Shown here: piece by piece, positions 21,248 through 34,007 of the stretch
Layout of the letters: every line of letters begins with the position of its first letter
How positions within the stretch are numbered: the stretch's first letter is position 1
From: Turnera subulata
Lineage: Eukaryota > Streptophyta > Magnoliopsida > Malpighiales > Passifloraceae
NCBI GenBank assembly: GCA_028386065.3
Contig: JAKUCV010000366.1
Span: 186,001 to 250,000, forward strand
Direction: 5' to 3'
DNA length: 64,000 nucleotides
The notes under the pieces: generated by a model
The model's database searches: none
The model's input: only the letters and a program-made list of their open reading frames with translations
What the model was told of the DNA's origin: nothing
Program-made: the position numbers and the translations under genes

Positions 21248-22868
21248 ATTCTACCCCACATCAACAAAATTTCGTCCTCGAAATTTGCATAAGTTAAATA
21301 ACCAGGTGCTTAACTGACACAAACAAGTGTCATCCGGTATCAAAGTACCGTTGGCCAAAACTACCAAGTAGAACCATCATGACCATCAATTATATTTCCA
21401 AGCAAGAACTCCGATGTACCAAGTCAGTCATCGACTTTAGTCAAACATGATCCGTAGAGCATAAGATCAAACATTAACCCAAGAGTCTTATCTAACCGTT
21501 ACCAACATTAAGAATATCAAAATCGGAAATCCGTTTCATTATCATCATTGATACTTTCCTCAAGCAAATATACCCAAAACTTTTGCTCCGTTAGGATACC
21601 CTCAGGTATTAGAACTAAAAAATTGTTACTAGATAACAATATCAACATTCGTATTTCAAAAACCTCAAGAACAAAAATCCATAGTCCATTTCATGGTCCA
21701 AACCGCAAAGCATTTCCCTCTCTCACCAATTTTAGCCAAAATTGAATAACTCCCAGAACACACCATTAGGCACTAGAACTCAATCGTTACCGAAATATAA
21801 TAATTATAATCCTATACCTTGGATTCCTCAAGACCCACATATCCTTAAATAACTCATACTCATGTATCTATCTCTCAAACCATAATTACCACGATCATCT
21901 CAATACTTTTGCTAAAGAACCCAAAATATTACAAGTTCATTCCAACACTAACCCTATCATACTTCAGACATTTAACTCACTGGCCCAATACAAGCTCACA
22001 AATCTAGCCTTATGGACCAAACATTATCAATATCCTCAACAAGAGTAGTATAATCTGAACCTCCAATTACATCACCGTAAAAAGTCAAACCTCAATATGA
22101 ACACACTATCGGCATCCTCAACCCGCATATAAGCAACAACTTCAACAACAATTCATGATTAAAACTTTTTAATCACAAACACCATCAATACCTCAAATCT
22201 CAACAAAGTTAAAAACCTTAGGTATCATTGAAAGGCATGTCCCCAAAAATACCATTAGATCAACCTCAAATCAATTCAAGAAGTTATCAACTCGAACAAG
22301 ATTAGATCCATATAATCATTTCACAAGTAAATTCAAATCCTCGAGCTCAAGTAATCAGACCACAAATAACATGATTACCAAGATTGTAAGAATCATATCC
22401 ATAAGCATCAAATCAGATCATCTCTTCACAGATGTAACATCCAAAAACAAACTGATGGTTCTTACTTGTATTGGCCAGTTCCACTTCTAGAACTATCAGA
22501 CAGTTACCGTATGAAAGCACCTCCCGGCAACAACACAAGGAGAAGCAACAACGCTGTACTCACACAGTCAAGAAACGTAGGCAAAAAATCAAGAGTCTAC
22601 ACCGACTCTGATAAAGTAGTGGATATTCCACAAAACAGACCTTGCTACAGCCTAAGCTGCAAAGTTAAACACGTCATTTCAACGACAAAACTGGGTCACT
22701 CCGACCCTCAGCAGGTACGTGTCCTCCACCGGATCCATTGAGAGACTCACTATATGAGTGCATATGACAATGCAATAGACGACTAAAAAAAGAGCAGACT
22801 CATGCACACACGAGCACAAAACCAGTCAATACATCCCTAAGGGTCTATAGCCTGCTCCGCTACCAAAA
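21248..22868 (-). other. Noncoding interior of X with polypurine tract and primer-like site
   Basis: Sense order: primer-like ttggtagcggagc at the 22868 end, 1.6 kb without long frames, then aatttcgaggacgaaatttt and tgtggggtagaat (21248-21260) before the 3' LTR. It is conserved with 4911-6401 of X' along most of its length although neither has coding potential. Confidence 0.72.
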
Positions 22869-25800
22869 TGAAACGCCCGTATCCCAATTTACTCATTATT
22901 ATTAATTATAACATATGAAATGACCAAAATGCCCCTCTGCCCTGGGATACGATAAAATCAAGATAATCATCATTTAATTATGCAATATATAGACAATACA
23001 TTATATGAAAATAGAGTATGCAGCGGAAGACAAACACATATGATAACATGTATACAATGTACTCTATGGATCCGATCCGACGAGAGGATTACACCGCCAC
23101 CTGCTGATATGCACCATTGCTCAACGAACAGTTAAGCTGTGCAAAGACTGTGAGGGGGTGAGACCAACCACTGTCTCACTGCAAACAAATAAACCATGGT
23201 ATACAACTACAAATCAACCACAATTACACCGACATCAGGCAATAGCAACCATAGTACACAAACAAGTCACAATGCACAACACAAGTCATCACTAGACTTC
23301 AAACCATCACTTGGCTTTAATTTACTTATTATTGTACTTTATTGTTATTATTAAGGTTGAATATTTTACTAGGGCCCTCTACTGTGTGCGTCGAGCTCGG
23401 TCCCGTCTCATGAGACAACTAGGGCATAAGCCCAATATAATCAGGGCAAGGCCCAATACAATCAGTGTGTGAGAGAGAATGACAGAGAGAGAGAGGGAGG
23501 TAGAAAAGGGGAGATAGAAAGAGGGAGGTAGAAACGGTCATCACAGACCCATATGCTAAACTGCATATACCATGCTATCCCGCATGCAATCCCGAGGGGT
23601 ATCACTTCCCGCTCGAACCAACCGGTCAACAGCCCCACAGTAGAATATTTTACTGTACAATATTCTTAGTTATACTTAACGAGTTATGTGTGCCATATGT
23701 TCTGTTTATCCAGGGTTGTGTGGATTTAACATTTAGTTCTCAAGTCCGGGCCTCCGGGCCACAAATTACCACACGAGCCACAAAATCATATCTCATATTA
23801 TTTGATCACAACAAAGCAAATCATGCTCAACTGGCATATCATATCACCCAGGCACACGATTCACATAATCAGACATACTGCATCAAGGTATCATCATTAA
23901 GAAATAAATACAAACAAGAACACCAATACAGCAGGCATACATGCATATAGCATTCAATGCCACACAATAATTACCATGTCTACTAACCGAGTACTGCATG
24001 AAGTTATGCATACAAAGGTTTATATGTCCTCACCTGGGCCATAACAATTGCTTCGGAACCTGAAGCTTTGTTCCGCCTCGACAATTCTATGCCCTCAACA
24101 TCCTACCACATATACGTCACACAAGACCATTATTCATGAAAAATACCAAATGCATGCTAAAGATGAAATCTTGAGCCTTCTAGTCCGTTTGTGTTCATTA
24201 ATCGTGAACCCACTAATAGGTCGGGGTTTAACCTCAAATATATTCCTCAAACTCCATAATTTGATATTTAACTTAAATCCATATAATAGTTGATTGGCCT
24301 AAAGTGTATCTTCTCAATTTCCAAAACACACATTGGACGTATAGCCCATATCAACAGTAGTCATTGGGCCTAAAGCCCATGCATGCTTAATATAACATTA
24401 ATTTGGCCTAAAACCCATTAAATCAACTACACTTTATTGGGCTTAGAGCCCAAACCACATCCATGAATCATAGAGTTATTGGGATTGGGCCCGGCCCGGC
24501 CCGGCCCGTCATAGTCAAACTAACTCGTAAATCCGAGCCTAGTCTTTCCGGCCTAAAGATACAATGCACGTCGGTAAGATCCCGGCCACGCGACTCTCAA
24601 CTTGTCACACACGGTTTACACTATTTCCATTTCATTTTATATACAACGAATATTTCTTACAATACGTGTCATGCTCGAAAACTAGAGTATACCACATCAT
24701 TTGAAAATTACCGTTTAATGTAGGTTCCCGATGTTCACCGGAACAGAAACCCGACCCGTCAGATTTCGGCCAAGCTTCACCGAAAAATCACTAAGATTCC
24801 AGAACGAAGAAACGTTCTCCACAAACTGCCAAAAGCCCGATTCCCGTCATCATGACCAACAACACAGCTACTACAGTGCATCCAACAACGAATTGAAATA
24901 AGGATGGGTGCCAAAAATGCTTATTGGAAAAATGAACCGTTCGCTAAAGCAACGGATCCTCAAACAAAGGTCTCGAATCTGTCAAGCACCCCAAATCCCC
25001 GAGCACTGCAGGCAGAAACACCAACCACAACCATAATCTGGCATCGAAACGCCGGAACAACACCAGACGACACCCAACTTAGCCAAACGACCAATAAAGA
25101 GCATCGACACAAAGAAAAAGAATTAAGATATCGAATCCTTACCCAAAAAACGGAATCTGTCATGTCCGGATCTAAAAACCAGGAACCCAGATCCGACCCT
25201 TGGTCTCGGATCCACCACTGGAAAGCACCCACTGCCAGCGACGAGGCTAGAGCCACCAACATTCTAGTACAACCCTGCTGTCCTCCACCCCGCAGACTCA
25301 CCACCACCGGCCAAACAACAACACACACCGACCAGGTGGTGGCGACTCCTCGCGACTACACTGCAAGCACTCCCCGTCACGGCCACACCCTCGCACCAGT
25401 TCAGGACTCGCGTCCTCGACATGGCGTGCTACGGCGGTGGCGGCAGTGCGACGCGAGCGCGAGAGGAGGTAGGCGATGAAGATAGTGGCGGCGGAGAGGA
25501 GATAGGTCTAGGAAGAGAAGAAACTAGAGAGAAAAGAAATGTAGAAGTAATAGGAGAGAGGGGAAGAAAACAGGTTGTAGCTGTGGGAGAGAGATCGTAG
25601 GGAAGAGAAGAAATCGGGAGAGGGGTTCGTGGGAGAGAGGTGAGGCGGCGGGAGAGAAAAGGAAAGAAAGAGAGAGGAGAAGAAAAACGAGAAAAAGGGG
25701 TTAGGGTTGCCGGCCTAGACCAAAACGGCGTCGTTTTGGTCTAAGGCACGGTCAACTCTTCCCAGTCAATGCGAGTATAGTGTTTAAGTTTCATTTTATA

Positions 25801-26071
25801 TTCTCTTTTCTTTCCTTTCACCCAAAACTACGTAGTTTTAATAAAACAACAACAACCTCTGCGTTCCGCCTCAAAACTCCAATTAATCCCAAAGAAACCG
25901 ACTAAGAATTAATTCCAAAAGTAAAAAAAACATTTCCAAGGAAAATAAAATAATAACAATATTTTTCTTGACCAAAACACTCAAAAATTCCGCAAGGGTA
26001 AAATTGGAAATTAAATTTCAAAAAAATCCGAAAATCCATAGAAATTAATACCGAAAATTTGGGGCGTTACA
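22869..26071 (-). repeat. Element X 5' LTR (3203 bp)
   Basis: Complete LTR from tgaaacgcccg to ggggcgttaca. Contains a GA-rich microsatellite (23465-23535), a short CCCGG tandem (24489-24508), and the palindrome at 25716-25743. A 191-codon + strand frame (24904-25479) runs antisense to the LTR and is not believed genic. Confidence 0.82.
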
Positions 26072-27460
26072 TTTTGGGTAGAATTCATATATTTTGGCAA
26101 TCTAGACTTTTATGTATTAGAATCTTAAGATTAATGAGATGATTAATCTTAGGATAAGAATATGTATTACAGTTTATTTAGCTAAAATATGTCTTAATAC
26201 ATTTATTTGGGCTCTCTTATTTATTCTTTATCTAATTTTATTGAGATGATTTATTTTTGAGTTAGAGATAAAATTAGAGGCCCAAGTTAATGGAATATGG
26301 ATTCTCCAGAGTCTAATTGGCCCATAAACACTTTATCTGCAGACTAATTTTGGCTCTGATTTTCGTTAAAAATCAGAATCAAATTATCATTTAATTGGAA
26401 AAGGTGTTTTTGGTATAATCAGGGCAGAATTAGGGGGATTGGGGGCCGGAAATGGAAAAAACTAGTGAAACGCGACATGCCAGGCGGTATCGTCGTGATG
26501 ACCGCCAGGTCCGGGTGGTCATCAACCAATGACCGCCAGGCCTGGCGGCCATTCAGGTGATGACCGCCGGGCACGGCGGTCATGGGTGCCCAGGACTGCC
26601 AAAATCCCCCGATTTTGTTTCTAATTTGATCATACGCGGTTTTGGTCCAGATTTTCGACCATAATCTTAATCATTAATCAGGTCCACGCCCCTAGGCTAC
26701 CCTGAACACTATAAATAGGACCCCTCACTCACATTTCAAAGGACACATATTCTCTTTCACATGCACACCCATAAGCTTTTAGTGCTTGGAGAAACTCTAC
26801 TTCTCCAAGCCTAGAAATATATTCTTAGGTAGAAACTCTGGAGGAATTTCATCTGGAGCATCACCAATAGTCCAGCAAGGGTAGATCAAAAGAGATTAAC
26901 CGCTAAGCTCAAAAGTGGCAAGAAGGTGGGTGGAGAAAGCAACACCAATTTAAGGAGCTAGAGGAGGGCTACAAGAGGTAACACTAAATCCCTTTTGGTG
27001 TAATTTTTGCTGCTTATTTGATGATGCTTTTGATGATGTAAGTGGTACAATGATGCCATGTTTAGAACTACATGGCTTTGACCCCGGTCACTCGGGTACG
27101 TAGGTAGTCTCAATTTCATAATGGGATGCATGCCAAATCTTCTTCTTCTCCCTTTTCTTTTTAATTTCTTTTATTTCCACTTGCACACTTGCACAAGGCA
27201 TACATAAATTTTTCAACTGCACAAAGTTTCGACCCAACATGGATGGGTGCCTACCACCTTCCCATCCATGACGAACCCCCGAATCCCATGTTTTTGGTTC
27301 GCTAAGACCAGATGCCTAAAGGAGTCATTGAAAAATTTTTCCCAAATTTTGTCCTTAATAAAATTTGAGTGGCGACTCCATCGACATGGGATTGAACTGA
27401 AAGAGAAGGTGTAAAGGAATAGGTGAGGAGGCTCAATTAATTTTTGGTCGGGTCCTCACA
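26072..27460 (+). repeat. Element A 3' LTR, right part
   Basis: Resumes the LTR interrupted at 10872 and ends ggtcgggtcctcaca. TATA box at 26710-26717. The GC-rich GGCGGTCAT-word cluster is at about 26480-26590. No gene. Confidence 0.85.
26710..26717 (+). promoter_or_regulatory. TATA box of element A 3' LTR
   Basis: TATAAATA in cactataaataggacc, equivalent to 603-610. Confidence 0.7.
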
Positions 27461-27934
27461 CTTAGTTATGATGAATTCATGCAAGTTCTAGAATTGTTTG
27501 CTTAGCATTTTTTGACACACCCTATACATATTTTTCAAAATTTTGACGTCAACATATATGTCCTAGGACAAGTTTTTAGATATTTTCAAAGCGAATTTTT
27601 CTCATAGATGCTCAATGAAAGAGATGATTTAGGCAATTTTTGTTTATACCAACAAGCCAAAAGCCTACCATTTACCATTATGCCTTGTTTAACCCCTTTG
27701 AGCCTAAATCTTGTGCGGGTAAGTCTGACTATAGAATTTTTTATTTTTCATAAGATTTTCTTTCTTTCTTGGCATTTTTTCTTAATCGTTTTTCGTAAGC
27801 TCTTGGTGATAATCTTGGAAGTTTTGATATGAATTTTTTTTGATTTTGTGATTTGGTGGAGATTTTCAAAATTATCATTTGTTTTCTTTCTTTTATTTGC
27901 TTGAGGAAAAGCAAAGTTCAAGTTTGAGGAGAAT

Positions 27935-29781
27935 TGAAGTGCTCCAAAGTTACGCACTTTTTATGATGGTTTTGAATGTTTTTTACTATGTATTCTTAGT
28001 CAATTATGTGTATAATTTTTATATTATTATGTGTTTCCATGCATTGTTTCTATTAATACTTAAATATTGTTGATTAACTGTTTTTGTCAGGAATAAATCA
28101 TTTTTATTGAAGAATAGAAGCTTTTTAGTCAAGTTTGGAAACCAGGCTCAATTTAGGAAACTTTCTATAGTGAGCACAACTCAGTATTTTGAAGATTGCG
28201 GGAGAATTAGATATTGAAATTAAGTAAAACCAGTTGGAAATGAAACTATACTTCTAGAGCTTTCCAGGGATATAAAATTAATATGTTTTGGATGTGTCTA
28301 CAAGGAGCAGTAATTATTTCAATCCAGCCCAAGATGCAGATTTTTCTATGCCGAACCAGGCCCAGTTTTTTAATCATATCTTGAGCTAAAAAAGTTCAAT
28401 TGAGGAGAGCTTTGTATCTTCAGAAAGCTGAGAGAATTATCTAGAACTTTGTAGAAATGACCAACATCGAGTTTGGACGTTTACTAGTTTCAAAGTGTCG
28501 TACAATATTTGGGTCAAAAAGTAGGCAAAAGTCCAACTTGGAGTGCAAGTAAAGAATTCTATTTCCATTCAAAGAAGGAAACCCTTTGCCGAATTCCAGC
28601 ACCTAAACCACTATAAATACACCACTTGGAGCATCATATTCAGGAGGCAGAAGTCAGAGGGCGAAGCTCTGCCAAATTGTTTAGGTTTTAGTTCACACAC
28701 ACTATTAGGGTTAGGGTTTCCACTCTTTTTGATCCTCTAAGTGGTGCCAAATTCTTCATCCAATTTCAAGGATTATTCATCTTAACAATTCTATATTTTT
28801 CCTGCAAGATTAGAAGGTTTAAAGTCACAGAATCACAGTATAAGAGCAGCTGAAATCGACATCAGCAAGGAGCCAAGTCGATGCCACCATCCATCTGCAA
28901 AAATCGGCTAATCGACTTCCTCTCCTTCTCTTTTGATCGTTTTTCTTTCTGTTTAATTTTTTACTTGAAGAATTATTGTGATATATTGGTTGATTGCTAC
29001 TTTATTATGAGGAACTAATTCCTTAATCTAGGATTAGGGATGTAGCCAATTACTTTTATGGTTTTATAATTTATGAATTGATTTTATTGTTTTATTTGTG
29101 TTGATTGTTCAATCTATGTGTGTTGAATTATATATCTACTTTAGACTGATTTTTATTGATTCCAAGATGCGAGAGCTGCGTGATTTATATGGTGATACCT
29201 AGAAGAACATAGAATGATTGATGCAAAACATGCGAGAGCATATAGTTTCTTAGGCTCTATTGATGTTTGTGCTTAATGAATTTAGTATTGATGCTAGGTT
29301 ATGCGAGAGCTAGGTATAATCTTTGTTGAATGTCTGATTCAAAATGCAAGAGCTGAGAGTTAAAATATTAGAAACAATTTCCCATAATCACACATAAATA
29401 ATAATTTCGTCACCTTAATTATAAACCTAGACAGTAATTGTATGAACCCCGACTTCCTAGATTACTTTAGATATTGATAGAAATTTTCATTAGATTAAGT
29501 TTGCAATTTTATTTTCTTTCTGTTAGCCTTGTCGACATCATCTACACCATCACTGTATTCTCTCTTTTTAATTGATTTGCCTAGATAATCATAAGTTTTG
29601 ATTTAGATAGTACTTAGTCCTTTGTTCCGTGGATTGAACTTGATTATATTACTACACTATATCTAGACACTATACGCTTGCAGTTTTCTACCATTGCATT
29701 TACTCTTGGTTTATTTGTGTGTTATGATGTGTTTTTCGAGAATTATAAATTTGAAAAGACACGCGTAAAAATAACTCATCA
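27935..29781 (+). repeat. Element D 3' LTR (1847 bp)
   Basis: tgaagtgctcc to ataactcatca, homologous to C's LTRs along its length. TATA box at 28612-28619. TGCGAGAGCT-like words at 29168, 29231, 29302 and 29345. Confidence 0.85.
28612..28619 (+). promoter_or_regulatory. TATA box of element D LTR
   Basis: TATAAATA in cactataaatacacc, conserved at 42547 and 53981 in C's LTRs. Confidence 0.7.
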
Positions 29782-30462
29782 TTACCATACCTTTTCTATG
29801 CTTTAGGAACAATGTATGATTAGCATTTCTCTGTTTGAAGCTATACTTCTTCATGGCTAAACTGAAGCGACCAAACCATGCTCTTGGTGGTTGTTTCAAG
29901 CCATATAATGCTCTTTGTAGCTTCCATACCATTCCTGTATGGGAGGCAGTAAATCCTGGTGGAATATCCATTTACGCCCCCTCATCAAGATCTATGCAGG
30001 AAGGCATTCTTTACATCAAATTGATGTAGTGGTCAATCCAAATTTGCTACAAGAGACAACATTACTCTCTCTGTGTTCAATTTTTGCAAATCAAGAAAAA
30101 GTTTCCTTATTGTGTACGCCATAGGATTGAGTATAATACAAGCCTTGCCTTGTATCGATCAATTGATCTATTTGCCTTGTACTTTATGAAAAACACTAAT
30201 TTGCACTCTATAACCTTTTCTCGTATGGTAATTCCAGTAATCTCCATGTATTGATATTCTCCAATGCTCTCATTTCTTCATTTATAGTTTGCATCCACTT
30301 TTTTCTTTAAGGCTTCTTGTATTGAATTTGGAATTCTTTCAAATGATACTTTGTGTACAAAGGCTTTGCAAGGTTTAGATACCATCTGTACACAAATATA
30401 GTTGGTAATTGGATACCTTATTTCCTTTCATTCAAATTCATCAAAGATTTGGTGGTTGTCCC
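29782..30462 (-). pseudogene. Element E: Ty1-copia reverse transcriptase fragment, part 1
   Basis: The minus strand encodes the middle of a copia RT: QEALKKKVDANYK, IKYKANRSIDTRQG, YTQSYGVHNKETFS, MDIPPGFTASHTG, ALYGLKQPPRAWFGRFSLAMKKY. It is cut at 29781 by D's LTR just before the catalytic YVDD would be expected, and at 30462 by B. Several stops and frameshifts are present. The part encoding the start of this region continues at 41353. Confidence 0.8.
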
Positions 30463-31076
30463 TGTGAACACCTAAATTTGACCCACGAATATTTTACTAA
30501 AACTAAATTCCAAAACATGCTTAACTTGAGGTTAGTGAGATGATCTGATTTTGAGTTAAGATATAATAAGAATTTAATTTAGTAGAATTAATGTATTTTG
30601 GTAATCTAAACCTTTGTGCATTTAAACCTTAGGATTATAAGATGATTTAATCATAAAGTAAATCATATAATAAGGTTTATTCACATTAAAATACATTATA
30701 TTGTATTACTTGTTCTCTTTTAGTTGTTTTTAACCCAATTATATGTAGATGATTTATTTTTTGGGTTAGGAATGGGTTTAAGGGTCCAAGTAAATGGATT
30801 CTCCAGAGTTTACCCAGCCCATTAACATATTTGCTGCACAAAAATCAGAGCTAAATCATCATTTATGTAGAAATATTGTTTTTGGTATGATTTAGTATGA
30901 AATAGGCATTAAGGTGTAATCAATTTTTTATGGAATTATTTAGGGGGAGTGATAATCAACTAATTGAGTGATTCTGGGTTGATTAGGGGGTTAATTATGC
31001 GGTAGGATCAAGTCAAGGCTAAATTAGGGGGATCGGAGGCCGAAAAAGGAAAGAACTGGGGACACGCGGGGTGACC

Positions 31077-31170
31077 GGCGGTCCTCTCGCGACGACCGCC
31101 AGGTGCTGGCGGTCATCCCCACATGAGCGCTGACACTTGGATGACCGCCGGCAGCGGCGGTCATAGGTAC
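31077..31170 (+). promoter_or_regulatory. GC-rich inverted-word cluster upstream of B LTR TATA box
   Basis: Repeated gaccgcc / ggcggtcat words able to form hairpins, ~120-210 bp upstream of the TATA box. A related copy lies upstream of the antisense ORF (39135-39240). Confidence 0.55.
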
Positions 31171-31290
31171 CTAGAATCTCCGATTTTTGCCGATTTTGTT
31201 CCTATTTCGATTCTACGTGGTTTTGAACCAGATTTTCGGGCATAATCTTCACCATTAAACAAGTCCACGCCCCTTGGCTCCCCAGAGCAC

Positions 31291-31298
31291 TATAAATA
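31291..31298 (+). promoter_or_regulatory. TATA box of element B 5' LTR
   Basis: TATAAATA in gcactataaataggac; same context at 40611-40618 in the 3' LTR. Confidence 0.75.
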
Positions 31299-32037
31299 GG
31301 ACCCCTCACACACATTTCAAGGGATCAGACACTTTTCTCACACACACACCTATAAGCCTTGAGTGCTTGGAGAAACTTTACCTCTCCAAGCCTAAAAATG
31401 CATTCTTTAGGCAGAAACGTTGGAGGATTTTCGTGGGAGATATTAGCAGTGGTTCAGCAAGGAGAGGTCAAGAAGATGATCAACTATTGAGCTTAGAAGC
31501 GGCAAGAAGGTGGGGGTAGAACTCAACCCATTGCAAGGAGCTAGAGGAGGGTTACAAGAGGTAACACTAAACCCTCTTTTTGATTGATCTTTGTTGATTA
31601 TATGCTGATGCTTGGGATGATGTAAGTGGCCGATTTTGTGCCATGTTTAGAACTACATAGCTTTGACCCCGATCACTCGGGTACGTAGGTAATCTCGTTC
31701 TTACAACGGGATGTAAGCCAAATCTTCTTCTTCTCCCCTTCTCTTTACTTTCCACACCTGCACACTTGCACTAGGCACACTTGCATTTCGTAATTGCACA
31801 TAGTCTCGACCCAACACGGATGGGTGCCTTACACCTTCCCATCTGTGACGAACCCCCGATCCCATAACTTTGGTTCGCCATGACCGTGTAGCCTAAAGGA
31901 GTCATATTAAGGTTTTTCCCAAGTTTTGTCCTTAATAAAACTTGGGTGACGACTCCAATGTTATGGGATTGACCCGAAGAAGAAGGTGAAAGGATTAGGT
32001 GAATAGGGCCAAGTGATTTTGGGTCGGGTATTCATAG

Positions 32038-32056
32038 TTAGCGACTCCACTGGGGA
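32038..32056 (+). other. Primer-binding site, tRNA-Arg type, element B
   Basis: ttagcgactccactgggga follows the LTR by one base and differs from the tRNA-Arg complement at few positions. Confidence 0.78.
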
Positions 32057-32537
32057 AGTAGTGGGTTCAAGAGACTTTGTGCAATTGCTAAATCTTGTGT
32101 GCCTTTTCCTTGTCATCATAAGTGCCATGCAATCATAACAATTGATGTGAAGCCTTTACCTTAAGAGGGCGAGGGAATCCAAATCCGCTACATGCTTTCC
32201 TTAAGCGATAGTGGTTTGAGTGAACCCGTTTCTCGATGCTTAGCAATGATGGAGATTAATTGGCCTAGGACCTCATGAAATATTATTTATCACATGTGAG
32301 TAGGTCAGCCTATTCCCTAACGGGAATCTTTTGGCCCACAACCAGCTACATACCCTGAACATCTCATGCATTATGAATCAATAAGTGGTAGGTGCATTTG
32401 AGTGATTAATTATTGTGAATTCAAGTAAATGTAAATGGAGTGCCTCTTTTAGGACCCTTACCCTAAAAAAAAAGAGAGAGTGATCCCCTTGGGTACCCAG
32501 AGTTTTCACACCTATCTTCCCTCAATATTAGTGTAAG
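32057..32537 (+). other. Untranslated leader of element B
   Basis: No gene. Shares word order and long matches with A's leader. Confidence 0.6.
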
Positions 32538-33959
32538 ATGAGTGAAGATGATACTACCAAGATGGATGCGACCATGGAGTCTCTGTTATAAGATCCAGTT
32601 GTAAGGGATGCATTGATAATGCTCAAGCATGGAACAGCATCCCTTGGGAGTAATAGGGTACAAACTTTAACACAAAATGAGGGTGGAACGACACAAGGCG
32701 GTGGTTCGATGATTCAAGGGTCCAGAGGAGATGAGGAAAGGCTCAGGAAAGTGGAGGAGTTGTTGAAGACCATGAAGAGGAAGGAGGATGATTGAAACCT
32801 AGATCACTTGTCTTTGTTCCCTGAAGCCCGGCTGCAGAAAAATTCAAGATGCCTGACATTGAGAAGTTTAATGGAATTGGGTGCCCTAGAACCCACTTGA
32901 AAATTTATGTGAGAATGTTGTAGCCCATTGGGATAGAACCGGATCTGATGGCCCAATTATTCCAAAGAACGTTGTCGGGGGTGGCTTTGAAGTGGTTCAT
33001 GACTTTGGATCAGAATAGAGTAAGCCAATGGGAGGATATTTGCAAAAATTCTTAGATCAGTACAACTACAACATAGAAATAGATGTAACCAAGAGGGATC
33101 TGGAAACGACAAAGCAGGAAGCCAAGGAAACATTTTCTGCTTTCATTTCCAGATGGCACAACAAGGCTTCCTAAATGGTAAACCAACCTACTGAGGAAGA
33201 ACAGATACGGATGGACATTAGGAACCTTCAGCCAACTTACTAGAACCATATGATTGGTAACTACAATGCCAATTTCTAAGAACTTATTGTAGCGGGTATG
33301 CAGCTGGAAGATGCCGTCAACTTGGGGAAGATCAAGGTGCCGGCAGAAACCTCGACTTTTGGAAGAAACCCGAATTCGGCTTTTGAAAAGAAATCAACCG
33401 GGATAAATCATGTGACGGCCCAAGTTAGACCTGAACATCGAATCCTTTGCCTACGTCTTTGGGGAAGATATTAAAAAAATATGTGGAAGGAGGTTTACTA
33501 CAACACCTAGAGTCTAAGCGTAGCCCGATGGCTAGAGGAGACCCAAGCAAGTACTGCGGATTTCACCAAATGACTTGGCACACCGCTGACGAATGCCTCC
33601 AACTCTGATACAAGATTCAGGATTCAGTGGAACAAAAAGAGGTCACATTGCCCAACGAGAATGTCACCCCGGGAATTAACCTTACAGAATGGATAGACGA
33701 GGGAGATTGCTTCATGCTCAGTATTGGCCAAGGAAGGGAAGAAGGAAGACCTGCAAGGACGGTCATCCATAACACTATGCGGAGAGGCAAGAACTGGGAT
33801 TGTCACAAAACAAGCATCATCTTCAAGACAAGTGGGGGAGAAGCTGACATGGGTTCTCCTGTAGTCTCTGAGTCTAAGAGTGAGCCTGAAATAGATAGTG
33901 AACTTGAAGATGTAACCGAGGAATCGGATAGGGATTTCCCTGATCTTAGCCTCTATTAA
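32538..33959 (+). pseudogene. gag: Broken Tat-like gag of element B
   Basis: Starts at ATG 32538 (MSEDDTTKMDATMES). Frame 32538-32795 is followed by a frameshift. Then come the gag core (MPDIEKFNGIGCPRTHLK, ALKWFMTLDQNRVSQWEDI, ETFSAFISRW) and a zinc-binding-like motif (KYCGFHQMTWHTADEC). The tail to 33959 is acidic. Stops and frameshifts are frequent. Similar to A's gag over the whole core. No aspartic protease motif (D-S/T-G) is found between the zinc motif and RT, which are much closer together than usual for Tat elements. Confidence 0.78.
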
Positions 33960-34007
33960 TCTAAAACCCTGAAGAATGATGATGTCTCTATATCCCAAAG
34001 TAATAAA

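Larger units (their letters stand above)
10873..26071 (-). mobile_element. Element X: Tekay/Del-like noncoding LTR element (minus sense)
   Basis: LTRs run from tgaaacgcccg to ggggcgttaca on the + strand, so the sense start is TGTAACGCCCC. Sense order: 5' LTR 26071-22869, interior 22868-21248, 3' LTR 21247-10873 (split by Y). The interior has no gag or pol but ends with the Tekay-type aatttcgaggacgaaattt before a G-rich tract. Long LTRs around a short noncoding centre fit a LARD-like derivative dependent on a relative. No exact target duplication is seen (ttatt on the left, ttttg on the right). Confidence 0.8.
1..27460 (+). mobile_element. Element A: Tat-like Ty3-gypsy, gag-only, with nested insertions
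   Basis: LTR retrotransposon with two matching LTRs (1-1286 against 26185-27460), a primer site matching the 3' end of tRNA-Arg, a gag relic and a repetitive noncoding tail. No reverse transcriptase or integrase is visible. Two Tekay-like insertions sit inside it (4834-8185 in the interior, 10873-26071 in the 3' LTR). LTRs and leader resemble those of element B, which keeps pol, so A is a non-autonomous relative. Its left end lies before the window. Its right flank continues the 3' region of Athila-like element D, so A is inserted in D. Assignment to the Tat lineage rests on the tRNA-Arg primer site and kinship with B. Confidence 0.85.
27461..29781 (+). mobile_element. Element D: Athila-like 3' end (tail plus 3' LTR)
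   Basis: 27461-27934 matches the tail of element C (about 52108-53304, with ~700 bp missing in D), ends in a polypurine tract (aagtttgaggagaat), and is followed by an LTR (27935-29781) of the same family as C's. The rest of D lies left of the window because A is inserted in its tail. Its right end abuts copia fragment E. Confidence 0.82.
30463..32036 (+). repeat. Element B 5' LTR (1574 bp)
   Basis: Aligns with 39797-41352 with few differences. Contains GGCGGTCAT/ATGACCGCC inverted words at 31077-31170 and a TATA box at 31291-31298. Confidence 0.92.

Noticed and set aside
24904..25479. 191-codon + strand frame in the X LTR
   Set aside because: Antisense to the LTR transcript, GC/CA-biased, no domain; the parallel region in the other LTR (20092-20733) is frame-disrupted.
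10868..26076. Target duplication for X
   Set aside because: Left ttatt and right ttttg do not match; AT-rich context prevents a claim, although A's LTR clearly continues across X.
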